A DNA stretch of 64,000 bases. It comes from Luteimonas yindakuii (GTDB lineage: Bacteria > Pseudomonadota > Gammaproteobacteria > Xanthomonadales > Xanthomonadaceae). The position numbers and the translations under genes were made by a program. The notes beneath the pieces were generated by a model. That model had not been told where the DNA came from. It saw only the letters and a program-made list of their open reading frames with translations, and did not search any database. Below, one piece after another: positions 17,136 to 24,854 of the stretch. The stretch covers positions 372,001 to 436,000 of the forward strand of contig NZ_CP039383.2 of assembly GCF_004803715.2 (NCBI RefSeq), given 5' to 3'. Numbering within the stretch: the first letter of the stretch is position 1; each line of letters starts with the position of its first letter.

Positions 17136-17765
17136 TCATCCTCCTTGCAGATCGTCGTGCATATGCGTTTCCGCCAGTCCTTTCGCGATCCGACGATAAA
17201 CAGTCACAGCGCAGAGCACGGCCACTGTTGCAGAGACCGCATCCACCGTGCGGGGGCCCGCCCAGCCGGCCGCCAGCACCACTCCGAGTACGCCGATGAC
17301 AAGCGCCCGGTCGCTCTTGCCCATCGGACCGTCGTAACGGCGGCTTGCTCCTACCATCAGTCCCAGCACACCCGCGTACTCGGTCAAGACTGCGGCCAGC
17401 ACCATGGTCCACAACAACGTTCCGTTGATCCCGGTCATCCCGAGCAGACACAGATAAAGTGCCGCATCCGAGATCGCGTCGCAGAGTTCGTTGAGGTAGG
17501 CACCCAAGCTCGACTGCTGGGCGAATTCGCGCGCGAGCATCCCGTCGATGGCGTTGAGCGCCATGCGTATAAGCATCCAGCCGGGAAGAAGCAGGTAGAG
17601 CAATGGGTGACTGCCAGCCTGTCGGTACACGACCCAAGCCACCACGAGCGAGACGCCTGCTGCCATCAGCGTGACCTGGTTGGCGGTCATGCCCGCGCGT
17701 GCCACGCGGCGAGCGAGCGGGCGCAGGAGCAGCTGGAAGCGTCCCTTCATTCCATAGATCGACAT
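17136..17765 (-). CDS. ynbA: CDP-alcohol phosphatidyltransferase, YnbA-like
   Basis: First gene of the operon, 209 aa with about six membrane helices. The CDP-alcohol motif is readable as NAIDGMLAREF...G...NELCDAISD: the aspartates normally first and third in D-x2-DG-x2-AR-x8-G-x3-D-x3-D are both Asn. My recollection of E. coli YnbA shows the same two Asn, so this is a subfamily trait rather than decay. The enzyme would transfer an alcohol onto CDP-DAG to make a phospholipid; the alcohol is unknown. ATG 17765 is chosen; ATG 17750 is possible. It is transcribed divergently from ybeD. Confidence 0.85.
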   Translation of the reverse strand: MSIYGMKGRFQLLLRPLARRVARAGMTANQVTLMAAGVSLVVAWVVYRQAGSHPLLYLLLPGWMLIRMALNAIDGMLAREFAQQSSLGAYLNELCDAISDAALYLCLLGMTGINGTLLWTMVLAAVLTEYAGVLGLMVGASRRYDGPMGKSDRALVIGVLGVVLAAGWAGPRTVDAVSATVAVLCAVTVYRRIAKGLAETHMHDDLQGG

Positions 17766-17877
17766 GAGCCCCGTTTCACATTCCATGTGCAGCGGCGGAG
17801 AGTACGCCAACGCCGTCGTGGAGGGTACCGCCGCCGCCTCCCTTGGAAACCCACCCCGCCGCACCCACAATCGCGGA
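17766..17877. promoter_or_regulatory. Divergent intergenic region between the ynb-like operon and ybeD
   Basis: These 112 bases separate two divergent starts, so promoters for the six-gene lipid operon (leftward) and possibly ybeD-lipB-lipA (rightward) should lie here. I see no convincing -35/-10 pair or operator. It is also the right-hand junction of the block that separates dacC from ybeD. Confidence 0.5.
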
Positions 17878-18156
17878 ATGGAAATCAGGTCAGACAATCC
17901 CGAGCACGGCTTCCAGTTCCCCGGTGTGTTCGAGATCACCGCCATGGGGCCGGCTTCGGCCGGGCTGGAGGCGGAGATCCCGCGCCTGCTGCAGGCGGCG
18001 GGGCTGGTGGTGCTGGAGGAATCAGTGCGCAGCCGCGACTCGAGCGGCGGCAGGTTCGTGTCGGTCAAGCTGAGCTTCCGCGCCAGTTCGCGCGAGGAGT
18101 ACGAGGCCGCGCACGCCGCCTTGCGCGAGCATCCCGAAGTGAAGTGGACCCTCTGA
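17878..18156 (+). CDS. ybeD: YbeD/UPF0250 (DUF493) family regulator-like protein
   Basis: Small soluble 92-aa ACT-like protein. The ATG at 17878 gives the family-typical N-terminus with FPGVFEITAMG, and the protein ends in EVKWTL, near the family's usual C-terminus. Function is unproven; its constant place before lipB suggests a link to lipoate attachment. It is followed by lipB and lipA here as in E. coli, but the dacA-type gene usually just upstream is about 14 kb away. Confidence 0.88.
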   Translation: MEIRSDNPEHGFQFPGVFEITAMGPASAGLEAEIPRLLQAAGLVVLEESVRSRDSSGGRFVSVKLSFRASSREEYEAAHAALREHPEVKWTL

Positions 18157-18261
18157 CCCCCGGCTGGCCCCGCTTGGCTGGAAATCGCCGTTCCGGGCAC
18201 GCCGCGTCCGTCGTCCATCGTTGCGGGATAATGGCCGGCCTTTCCGCCTGACCGCGCCGTC

Positions 18262-18921
18262 TTGAACGCCACCAGCGCCCTTGTTCGCGACCTCGGTCGC
18301 CAGCCGTACGAGCCGGTGTGGCGCGCGATGCAGCGCCTTACCGATGCACGCGACGCCGGGACCCCGGACGAGATCTGGGTGGTCGAGCACGATCCGGTGT
18401 TCACCCTGGGGCAGGCGGGCAGGGCCGAGCACGTGCTGATGCCGGGTGACATCCCGGTGGTCCATGTCGACCGCGGCGGGCAGGTGACGTATCACGGGCC
18501 GGGGCAGGTCGTGGTCTACCCGCTGCTGGATCTGAAGCGGCTCAAGGTCGGCGTGCGGGACTACGTCGTGCGCATCGAGCAGGCGGTGATCGACACCCTG
18601 GGCGAGTGGAACATCGGTGCCGCGCGACGCGATGGCGCGCCCGGTGTCTACGTGGCCGGCGCCAAGGTGGCGGCACTGGGTATCCGCGTGCGCCGCGGCT
18701 GCACCTTCCATGGGCTGGCGTTCAACGTGGCGATGGACCTCGAGCCGTTCACACGCATCAACCCCTGCGGTTACGAAGGGCTGCAGGTGACCTCGGTGCT
18801 AGACTTGGGCGGACCTTCGGGCATGGACGCCGTGAAGCCGGTCCTCCTCGACGCCCTGGCGTCCCAGTTCGGGCTGCGGCTGTTGCCCGCCGCCGTCCCG
18901 CCGGACCTGCTGGCGGCCTGA
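18262..18921 (+). CDS. lipB: Octanoyltransferase LipB
   Basis: Transfers octanoate from octanoyl-ACP to lipoyl domains, the first step of lipoate synthesis. The [12 protein letters not shown] signature is at residues 71-82, and the catalytic Lys135 (GAKVAALG) and Cys169 (RINPCGY) are present. The start is a TTG at 18262, chosen because the family N-terminus ([13 protein letters not shown]) follows directly and no ATG fits; the next ATG would cut into the domain. At 219 aa the length is standard. lipA follows after 36 nt, so the two are probably cotranscribed. Confidence 0.94.
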   Translation: MNATSALVRDLGRQPYEPVWRAMQRLTDARDAGTPDEIWVVEHDPVFTLGQAGRAEHVLMPGDIPVVHVDRGGQVTYHGPGQVVVYPLLDLKRLKVGVRDYVVRIEQAVIDTLGEWNIGAARRDGAPGVYVAGAKVAALGIRVRRGCTFHGLAFNVAMDLEPFTRINPCGYEGLQVTSVLDLGGPSGMDAVKPVLLDALASQFGLRLLPAAVPPDLLAA

Positions 18922-18957
18922 CGCCGCCGCTCTCCCCACGACTTCCACGAGACGGCC

Positions 18958-19974
18958 ATGACCGAATCCGCCGACCGGACCATCCCGCTGCAGGTGCTCG
19001 CGCCCGCCGACGACAGCCTGCGACCGGGCGCCAAGCAGCTGGCCGGCGACAAGATCAGCCGCTCGCCGGTGCAGTTCGCTGATGTGCCGGTACTGCGCAA
19101 GCCGTCGTGGATCCGCGTGCGCATCCCGTCCAACGGTGCGGTGGCGGCGCTGAAGTCGAAACTGCGCGAGAACCGCCTGGTCACCGTGTGCGAAGAGGCC
19201 AGCTGCCCGAACATCCACGAGTGCTTCGGTCACGGTACCGCCACCTTCATGATCCTGGGCGAGGTCTGCACGCGGCGCTGCTCGTTCTGCGACGTCGCCC
19301 ACGGTCGCCCGAAACCGCCGGATCCGACCGAACCCTACAATCTCGCCAGCACCGTGGCCGACATGGGCCTGAAGTATGTGGTGGTCACCAGCGTCGACCG
19401 CGACGACCTCCGCGATGGCGGTGCCCAGCATTTCGTCGACTGCATCGCGGCGATCCGCGCACGCACCCCGTCGACGCGCATCGAGATCCTCACCCCCGAC
19501 TTCCGTGGCAAGGGCCGCATGGAGCGGGCGCTGGAGATCCTGGCGCAGAACCCGCCGGACGTGTTCAACCACAACGTCGAGACCGCCCCGGAGCTGTACC
19601 GCAACGTGCGCCCGGGCGCGGACTACCAGTGGTCGCTGACCCTGCTGCAGAAGTTCAAGGCGCAGCACCCGTCGGTGCCGACCAAGTCCGGGATCATGCT
19701 CGGCCTGGGCGAGACGATGGAACAGGTGCAGGGCACCCTGCGCGACCTGCGCGCGCACGACGTCGACATGGTCACCATCGGCCAGTACCTGCAGCCGAGC
19801 CCGCACCACCACCCGGTGCTGCGCTACTGGACGCCGGACGAGTTCAAGGCCCTGGAGGACTACGGCATGGCGCTGGGCTTCAGCCACGTGGCCTCGGGTC
19901 CGCTGGTGCGCTCGTCCTACCACGCCGACCGCCAGGCCGCGCAGGCTGCGGCGACCGCGGTGGCCGTCGCCTGA
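18958..19974 (+). CDS. lipA: Lipoyl synthase LipA
   Basis: Radical-SAM enzyme inserting two sulfurs into the octanoyl chain on lipoyl domains. It has the auxiliary cluster cysteines C78, C83 and C89 ([12 protein letters not shown]) and the radical-SAM CX3CX2C at C104, C108 and C111 (CTRRCSFC). The C-terminal region keeps the conserved RSSYHAD motif with the Ser that ligates the auxiliary cluster. The length of 338 aa is normal. It sits directly after lipB, so both steps of de novo lipoylation are encoded together. Confidence 0.96.
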   Translation: MTESADRTIPLQVLAPADDSLRPGAKQLAGDKISRSPVQFADVPVLRKPSWIRVRIPSNGAVAALKSKLRENRLVTVCEEASCPNIHECFGHGTATFMILGEVCTRRCSFCDVAHGRPKPPDPTEPYNLASTVADMGLKYVVVTSVDRDDLRDGGAQHFVDCIAAIRARTPSTRIEILTPDFRGKGRMERALEILAQNPPDVFNHNVETAPELYRNVRPGADYQWSLTLLQKFKAQHPSVPTKSGIMLGLGETMEQVQGTLRDLRAHDVDMVTIGQYLQPSPHHHPVLRYWTPDEFKALEDYGMALGFSHVASGPLVRSSYHADRQAAQAAATAVAVA

Positions 19975-20152
19975 CGGCACCGCGCGCGCGCCAACCAGCG
20001 TTCACCTGCCGGCGATGGGCCGCGGTTAGAGTGAATCCGCGTGATCGCGTGGGTCCGGGCCTGCAACTTTCGGCACTGGATCGCGTCTATCCAGCCCCCA
20101 CACTGCAGTTACCGGGTCGCGGCTGCGCGGCCGGCCAGGAACGAGTCCATAC

Positions 20153-22339
20153 ATGAAAGCAAGTCGCCTGATCTCCGCTGCACTGATCGCCGTTGCGCTG
20201 TCGGTGCCGCTTGCGTTGATGGCCCGGGCGGACGGCGAGTCGGCGATCCCCGCCTCGCCCAGCGTCGACCAGGTGCGCACCGCGCAGCTGGTGCATGGGC
20301 TGCTGTCCGACAGCCGTTACGCCTACCGTCCGCGGCCGCTCGACGCCGAGATGGAGCGCGACATCGGCCGCCGTTACCTCGAGGCGCTCGACTCCGGCAA
20401 GATGTTCTTCACCGCCGCCGACGTGGCGCGCTTCGAGCCGCTGGCGCCGGAGCTGGGCATGGCGGTGCGCAAGGGGCACCTCGAGCCGGCGTTCGCGATC
20501 TTCGCGCTCTACAAGGAGCGTGTCGCCGAGCGCGTCGAGCATGCGCGCGGCCTGCTCAAGCAGGACATCTTCGACTTCACCGGCGACGACCGCTGGGAGT
20601 ACGACCGCAAGGACGCGCCGTGGCCGGCCGACAAGGCCGCGCTGGACGCGGTGTGGCGGCAGTCGGTGCGCAACGACTGGCTGCGCCTGCAACTGGCCGG
20701 CCGCGAGCCCGCGCAGATCCGCGAGACTCTCGACCGCCGCTATCGCAACCTGGCCAACAACGTCGCCCAGCTCAACGGCGAGGATGCGTTCCAGAGCTTC
20801 CTCAACGCCTACACGGCGTCGATCGACCCGCATACCGATTACTTCAACCCGCGCAGCACCGAGCTGTTCAACCAGAGCATGTCGCTGTCGTTGGAAGGCA
20901 TCGGCGCGCAGCTGCAGCGCCAGGATGACGTGATCGTGATCCGCGAACTCATCGCCGGTGGGCCGGCCGCGCTGAGCGGCAAGTTCCGCGTCGGCGACCG
21001 CATCGTCGGCGTCGGCCAGGGCGCCGACGGCGCGGTGGAAGACGTGGTCGGCTGGCGCATCGACGACGTGGTCGAGAAGATCAAGGGGCCGAAGGACACC
21101 CAGGTGAAGCTGGAAGTGATCCCCGCCGAGGCCGGCATGGACAGCGAGCCGGTGCAGATCGTGCTGACCCGTGCGCGCGTGCGGCTGGAGGAACAGGCGG
21201 CCAAGTCGGAGGTCATCGAGATCCCGGGCAGCGGCGACGCCGCCGATACCCGCGTGGGTGTGATCAAGCTGCCGGCGTTCTACCAGGATTTCCAGGGCCG
21301 CCGGAACCGTGATGGCGACTACGCCTCGGCCACCCGCGACGTCGCCAGGCTGCTGGAAGAATTCAAGGCCGACGGCATCGATGGCGTGGTGCTGGACCTG
21401 CGCAACAACGGCGGTGGATCGCTCAACGAAGCGGTCGAGCTGACCGGCCTCTTCATCGATACCGGTCCGGTGGTGCAGGTGCGCGAATCCGGCGGGCGGG
21501 TGAGCGTCGAAGCCGACCGCAATCCTGGCGTGGCCTGGGAAGGCCCGCTGGCGGTGCTGATCAACCGCGGCTCGGCGTCGGCATCGGAAATCGTCGCCGG
21601 CGCGATCCAGGACTACGGCCGCGGGCTGGTGATCGGCGAGACCACGTTCGGCAAGGGCACGGTGCAGAACCTGGTCGATCTCGACCGCTGGCCGGGCAAC
21701 GAGCAGCAGCGCTTCGGTTCGGTGAAGCTCACCGTGGCGCAGTTCTTCCTGCCGGGCGGCAGCAGCACGCAGAACCGTGGCGTCGTGCCGGACGTGATGT
21801 TCCCGGTGACCGTGGATGCCAGCGAGTTCGGCGAGAGCACCAACGACAACGCATTGCCGTGGACGCGCATCGCCGCGGTGCCGCACACCCGCTATGGCGA
21901 CTTCGCGACCCTGCTGCCGCGCCTCAACGTGCTGCACGAGGCGCGCATCGACGAGGATGCGGAGTTCAGCTGGTGGGTGGAGGACGTCGAGGAGTTCCGT
22001 GCCGAGCGTGCCAAGAAGTACGTGGTGCTCAACGAAGCCGAACGTCGCGCCGAGCGTGACCGCCAGGAGCAGAAGCGCCGCGACCGCCAGGCGCAGCGTC
22101 GCGAGCTCGGCCTGCCGCTGGATCCACTGGCGGAGGACACCGACGACGGCCTGTTCGCCAACGAGCGCGACATCGCCCTCGACACCGCGCGCGAAAAGGC
22201 CGCCGAGGAACGCCCCGATCCGCTGCTGCAGGAATCGGCGGCGATCCTGGCCGACGCGATGCACCTGCTCAACAGCGATCACCACCTGCAGGCGCAGGTG
22301 CTGCCGGAATCGACGCGGCCCAACAGCTGGGCACGCTGA
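20153..22339 (+). CDS. prc: Tail-specific (carboxy-terminal processing) protease Tsp/Prc
   Basis: Periplasmic S41 protease that degrades proteins with nonpolar C-termini and trims envelope proteins. It has a signal peptide (about 1-27), an N-terminal helical domain, a PDZ domain (about 240-330), and the catalytic core with NRGSASASEI (Ser), QDYG (Asp) and TFGKGTVQ (Lys). These match S430, D441 and K455 of E. coli Tsp. A basic, heptad-like stretch rich in Arg and Glu follows near 630-660. At 728 aa it is slightly longer than E. coli Tsp. It follows lipA after 178 nt. Confidence 0.94.
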   Translation: MKASRLISAALIAVALSVPLALMARADGESAIPASPSVDQVRTAQLVHGLLSDSRYAYRPRPLDAEMERDIGRRYLEALDSGKMFFTAADVARFEPLAPELGMAVRKGHLEPAFAIFALYKERVAERVEHARGLLKQDIFDFTGDDRWEYDRKDAPWPADKAALDAVWRQSVRNDWLRLQLAGREPAQIRETLDRRYRNLANNVAQLNGEDAFQSFLNAYTASIDPHTDYFNPRSTELFNQSMSLSLEGIGAQLQRQDDVIVIRELIAGGPAALSGKFRVGDRIVGVGQGADGAVEDVVGWRIDDVVEKIKGPKDTQVKLEVIPAEAGMDSEPVQIVLTRARVRLEEQAAKSEVIEIPGSGDAADTRVGVIKLPAFYQDFQGRRNRDGDYASATRDVARLLEEFKADGIDGVVLDLRNNGGGSLNEAVELTGLFIDTGPVVQVRESGGRVSVEADRNPGVAWEGPLAVLINRGSASASEIVAGAIQDYGRGLVIGETTFGKGTVQNLVDLDRWPGNEQQRFGSVKLTVAQFFLPGGSSTQNRGVVPDVMFPVTVDASEFGESTNDNALPWTRIAAVPHTRYGDFATLLPRLNVLHEARIDEDAEFSWWVEDVEEFRAERAKKYVVLNEAERRAERDRQEQKRRDRQAQRRELGLPLDPLAEDTDDGLFANERDIALDTAREKAAEERPDPLLQESAAILADAMHLLNSDHHLQAQVLPESTRPNSWAR

Positions 22340-22362
22340 CCGTCACGCACTGATGTGATGCC

Positions 22363-22386
22363 GGACGCCGCCGCAGGGCGGCGTCC
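22363..22386 (+). terminator. Hairpin after prc
   Basis: A perfect 10-bp stem (GGACGCCGCC / GGCGGCGTCC) with a 4-nt loop begins 24 nt after the prc stop. It is followed by TCGTCTG, not a proper U-run, so termination is probable but not strong. Confidence 0.55.
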
Positions 22387-22571
22387 TCGTCTGTGGCAGG
22401 CGGCGATTCCGCGCGGTGGCGCAGCCTGCGTATCCGACCGCGTCAGCCCCGGGGCTGATTGCCCGAGTGGCGTACACAGTGTCCCGCTGCGGACACCTGC
22501 GACGGCGTAACATGTTGCCGCCGGCCGCGCCGGTGCAGCACCTCCTTCCCCCCCTTCAATCCGGATGTCCC

Positions 22572-23477
22572 ATGAGTGCGCCGCCGCTCGTGTCGCGCGA
22601 GGTATCCCCGCTCGCCGTCCTGCTTGCCCTGTCCCTGGTCTATGTGATCTGGGGTTCGACCTATCTCGGCATCAAGTTCGCGCTGGAGGGTGGCTACCCG
22701 CCGCTGCTCATGGCCGGCATCCGCTTCGTGATCGCCGGCAGCGTGCTGTATGCGTTCCTGCGCTGGCGCGGTGTGGCCGGGCCGACCCGCGCGCAGTGGC
22801 GCAACGCGACCTTCATGGGCGTGCTGCTGCTGGGCCTCGGCAACGGGCTGGTGTGCGTTGCCGAACAGACCGTGTCGTCCGGCCTGGCGGCGGTGGCGGT
22901 GGCCTCCGTGCCGTTGTGGATCGGACTGTTCTCGGCGATGCGCGGACAACGGCCGCAGCAGCTGGAATGGCTTGGCCTGGGCATCGGCTTCGTCGGCGTG
23001 CTTTGGCTCAACGCCGGCAGTTCGCTCACCGCCGAACCGGTGGGCCTGATCGCATTGCTGGTGGCCCCCATGGCCTGGGCCTACGGCTCGGTGTGGAGCC
23101 GCGGCCGCGACCTGCCGACGCCGTTCATGGCCGCTGCGGCGCAGATGCTGTGCGGTGGCGCCGCGATGCTCGTCGCCGGCCCGCTGCTGGGCGAGCGCTT
23201 CACCGCGATGCCCACCCTGCACGGCACGCTGTCGGTGGCCTACCTGCTGAGCTTCGGTTCGATCGTCGCCTTCAGCGCCTATATCTGGCTGCTGCACAAC
23301 GTGCGCGCGACGCTGGCCGGCAGCTATGCCTACGTCAATCCGGTGATCGCGGTGCTGCTGGGCGCTTGGCTGGCGGCCGAGCGTTTCAGCGCGCATGACA
23401 TCGGCGCGATGCTGGTGATCCTGGCCGGCGTGGTGGCGATCACCCTGGCGCGCACGCGCACGGCGAAGCCGGCATGA
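22572..23477 (+). CDS. EamA-family exporter, YedA-like
   Basis: Drug/metabolite transporter superfamily protein of 301 aa with ten predicted helices in two EamA repeats. The opening LVYVIWGSTYLGIKFAL is the typical YedA start, and the second repeat begins near ALLVAPMAWAYGSVWSR. ATG 22572 is chosen because it places the first helix about 15 residues from the N-terminus; upstream codons in the same frame do not look coding. The stop overlaps the rarD ATG by 4 nt, so the two exporters are coupled. The substrate cannot be told from sequence. Confidence 0.88.
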   Translation: MSAPPLVSREVSPLAVLLALSLVYVIWGSTYLGIKFALEGGYPPLLMAGIRFVIAGSVLYAFLRWRGVAGPTRAQWRNATFMGVLLLGLGNGLVCVAEQTVSSGLAAVAVASVPLWIGLFSAMRGQRPQQLEWLGLGIGFVGVLWLNAGSSLTAEPVGLIALLVAPMAWAYGSVWSRGRDLPTPFMAAAAQMLCGGAAMLVAGPLLGERFTAMPTLHGTLSVAYLLSFGSIVAFSAYIWLLHNVRATLAGSYAYVNPVIAVLLGAWLAAERFSAHDIGAMLVILAGVVAITLARTRTAKPA

Positions 23478-24382
23478 CCCCGGTCCACGACCGCCGCGCG
23501 CTGTGGATCGCGGTCGCGGCCTTCGTGATCTGGGGCCTGATGCCGCTGTACTGGCATCTCCTGCGGCATGTGCCGTCGCTGCAGATCGTGCTGCACCGCG
23601 CGGTGTGGTGCGCCATCCTCGTCGCCGCGTGGCTCACCGTGAGCCGTGGTCGCGGGTGGTTGCGCCAGGTGGTCGCGCAGCCGCGGCTGGTGGCGATGCT
23701 GGCGCTGTCGGGCCTGCTGATCGCCGCCAACTGGAGCCTCTACGTGTGGGCGGTCAACAGCGGGCATGTGGTCGAGGCGAGCCTCGGCTACTTCATCAAT
23801 CCGCTGCTCAACGTGGTGATCGGCGTGCTGTTCCTGCGCGAGCGGCTGTCGCTGCCGCAGTGGATCGCAGTGGCGCTGGCGGCGGGTGGGGTGCTGTGGC
23901 TGACCTTCAACTACGGCAGTTTTCCGTGGATCGCGCTGTGCCTGGCAGGCTCGTTCGCCATCTACGGGCTGATTCGCAAGTTCGCCGCGGTGGAGGCGGT
24001 GCAGGGGCTGGGCGTCGAGAACCTGTTCGTGTTCGGGCCCGCGGTGCTCGCGCTGGCGTGGTTCGAGTGGTCCGGCAGCGGCGGGTTCTTTTCGCTGCGC
24101 TGGGGCGGCTGGACCGACGTGCTGCTGGTGCTGGGCGGCGCGCTGACGGCGATCCCGCTGATCTGCTTCGCCTACGCGGTGCGGCGGGTGCCGCTGACCG
24201 TGGTCGGCCTGCTGCAGTACATCGGCCCGACCCTGCAGCTGCTGCTGGGCGTGTTCTTCTTCGGCGAGGCGTTCGGCATCGATCGCGCCACCGGTTTCGC
24301 CTTCATCTGGGCCGGGCTGGCGGTGTTCGCCATCGATGGCTACCTGCAGGCGCGCCGGCGCATCGTGGCCCAGCAGCTGTAA
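23474..24382 (+). CDS. rarD: EamA-family transporter RarD
   Basis: Ten-helix inner membrane exporter of 302 aa. It shows RarD hallmarks: VIWGLMPLYWHLLRHVPSLQIVLHR at the N-terminus (hallmark residues W16, G17 and Y22 region) and SLGYFINPLLNVVIGVLFLRERL in the middle, followed by QYIGPTLQLLLGVFFFGE. The protein was named for chloramphenicol sensitivity in other bacteria; its physiological substrate is uncertain. It overlaps the preceding EamA gene by 4 nt. Confidence 0.88.
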   Translation: MTPVHDRRALWIAVAAFVIWGLMPLYWHLLRHVPSLQIVLHRAVWCAILVAAWLTVSRGRGWLRQVVAQPRLVAMLALSGLLIAANWSLYVWAVNSGHVVEASLGYFINPLLNVVIGVLFLRERLSLPQWIAVALAAGGVLWLTFNYGSFPWIALCLAGSFAIYGLIRKFAAVEAVQGLGVENLFVFGPAVLALAWFEWSGSGGFFSLRWGGWTDVLLVLGGALTAIPLICFAYAVRRVPLTVVGLLQYIGPTLQLLLGVFFFGEAFGIDRATGFAFIWAGLAVFAIDGYLQARRRIVAQQL

Positions 24383-24437
24383 CGCCGCGGGAACCGGAGC
24401 CGCGTCCGCGGATGGCGTGGATTGCGCGCACAGGCCG

Positions 24438-24460
24438 CCGGATGCGCTTCGCTTATCCGG
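24438..24460. repeat. Short inverted repeat of the CCGGATgcgcttcgcttATCCGG type
   Basis: CCGGAT at 24438-24443 is matched by ATCCGG at 24455-24460 around a GCGCTTCGCTT core. Sequences of this form are scattered between genes in many proteobacteria. It lies in the convergent gap between rarD and the transporter operon. Confidence 0.55.
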
Positions 24461-24493
24461 GCGACGGAATCTGCGCGTGTCGTCGCGTGGCCC

Positions 24494-24518
24494 GGATCGG
24501 CGGCCAAAGGCCGCATCC
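24494..24518. terminator. Possible bidirectional hairpin between rarD and the transporter operon
   Basis: GCGGCC (24500-24505) and GGCCGC (24509-24514) pair around AAA, with GGAT/ATCC flanks extending the stem imperfectly. Two convergent genes end on either side (24382 and 24534), so a shared terminator is expected here. No U-run is present. Confidence 0.45.
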
Positions 24519-24533
24519 CGAAGGGCGCAGTGA

Positions 24534-24854
24534 TCAGCCGCGGGCAAGCAGCCACAGCACCAGTGCACCGCCGGCCACCGCGACGATGCCGGTTGCCCAC
24601 CACCAGCGCCTTGCGCGCACCCGCAGCCGGCGCACGCGTTCGTCGTGCAGCCGGCGCGCCTGCTCGATCAGCGGTTGTGCACGTGCCTGCGCGCGGGCGT
24701 GGGCGGCGTCGCGCTCCCGCGGCGAAGCGTCGGACGTGGCTTCGGCCTCTTCGTACAGCGCGAATACGTCGCGATGGAGCTGCGCGTAGCGACGTTCGAG
24801 TTCTGCGCCCGGCAGCCGGCGCAGGTCCCCAGGTTGCCCGCCGCCTGCGCTCAT
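24534..24854 (-). CDS. Small single-pass membrane protein with a charged helix
   Basis: A 106-aa protein I do not recognise. Residues about 10-85 are charged and helix-prone (many Arg, Glu and Ala: YEEAEATSDASPRERD, then RAQPLIEQARRLHDERVRR), possibly a coiled coil. A single C-terminal transmembrane helix follows (WWWATGIVAVAGGALVLWLLA), giving a tail-anchored arrangement. Its ATG overlaps the upstream permease stop by 4 nt, so it is the last gene of the MacAB-like operon and is likely translated. It may be an accessory subunit; nothing in the sequence proves that. Confidence 0.7.
   Translation of the reverse strand: MSAGGGQPGDLRRLPGAELERRYAQLHRDVFALYEEAEATSDASPRERDAAHARAQARAQPLIEQARRLHDERVRRLRVRARRWWWATGIVAVAGGALVLWLLARG

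Noticed and set aside
20087..22285. 732-codon minus-strand frame opposite prc
   Set aside because: Shadow of the protease gene; low-complexity His/Ala/Gly protein with no recognisable motif.
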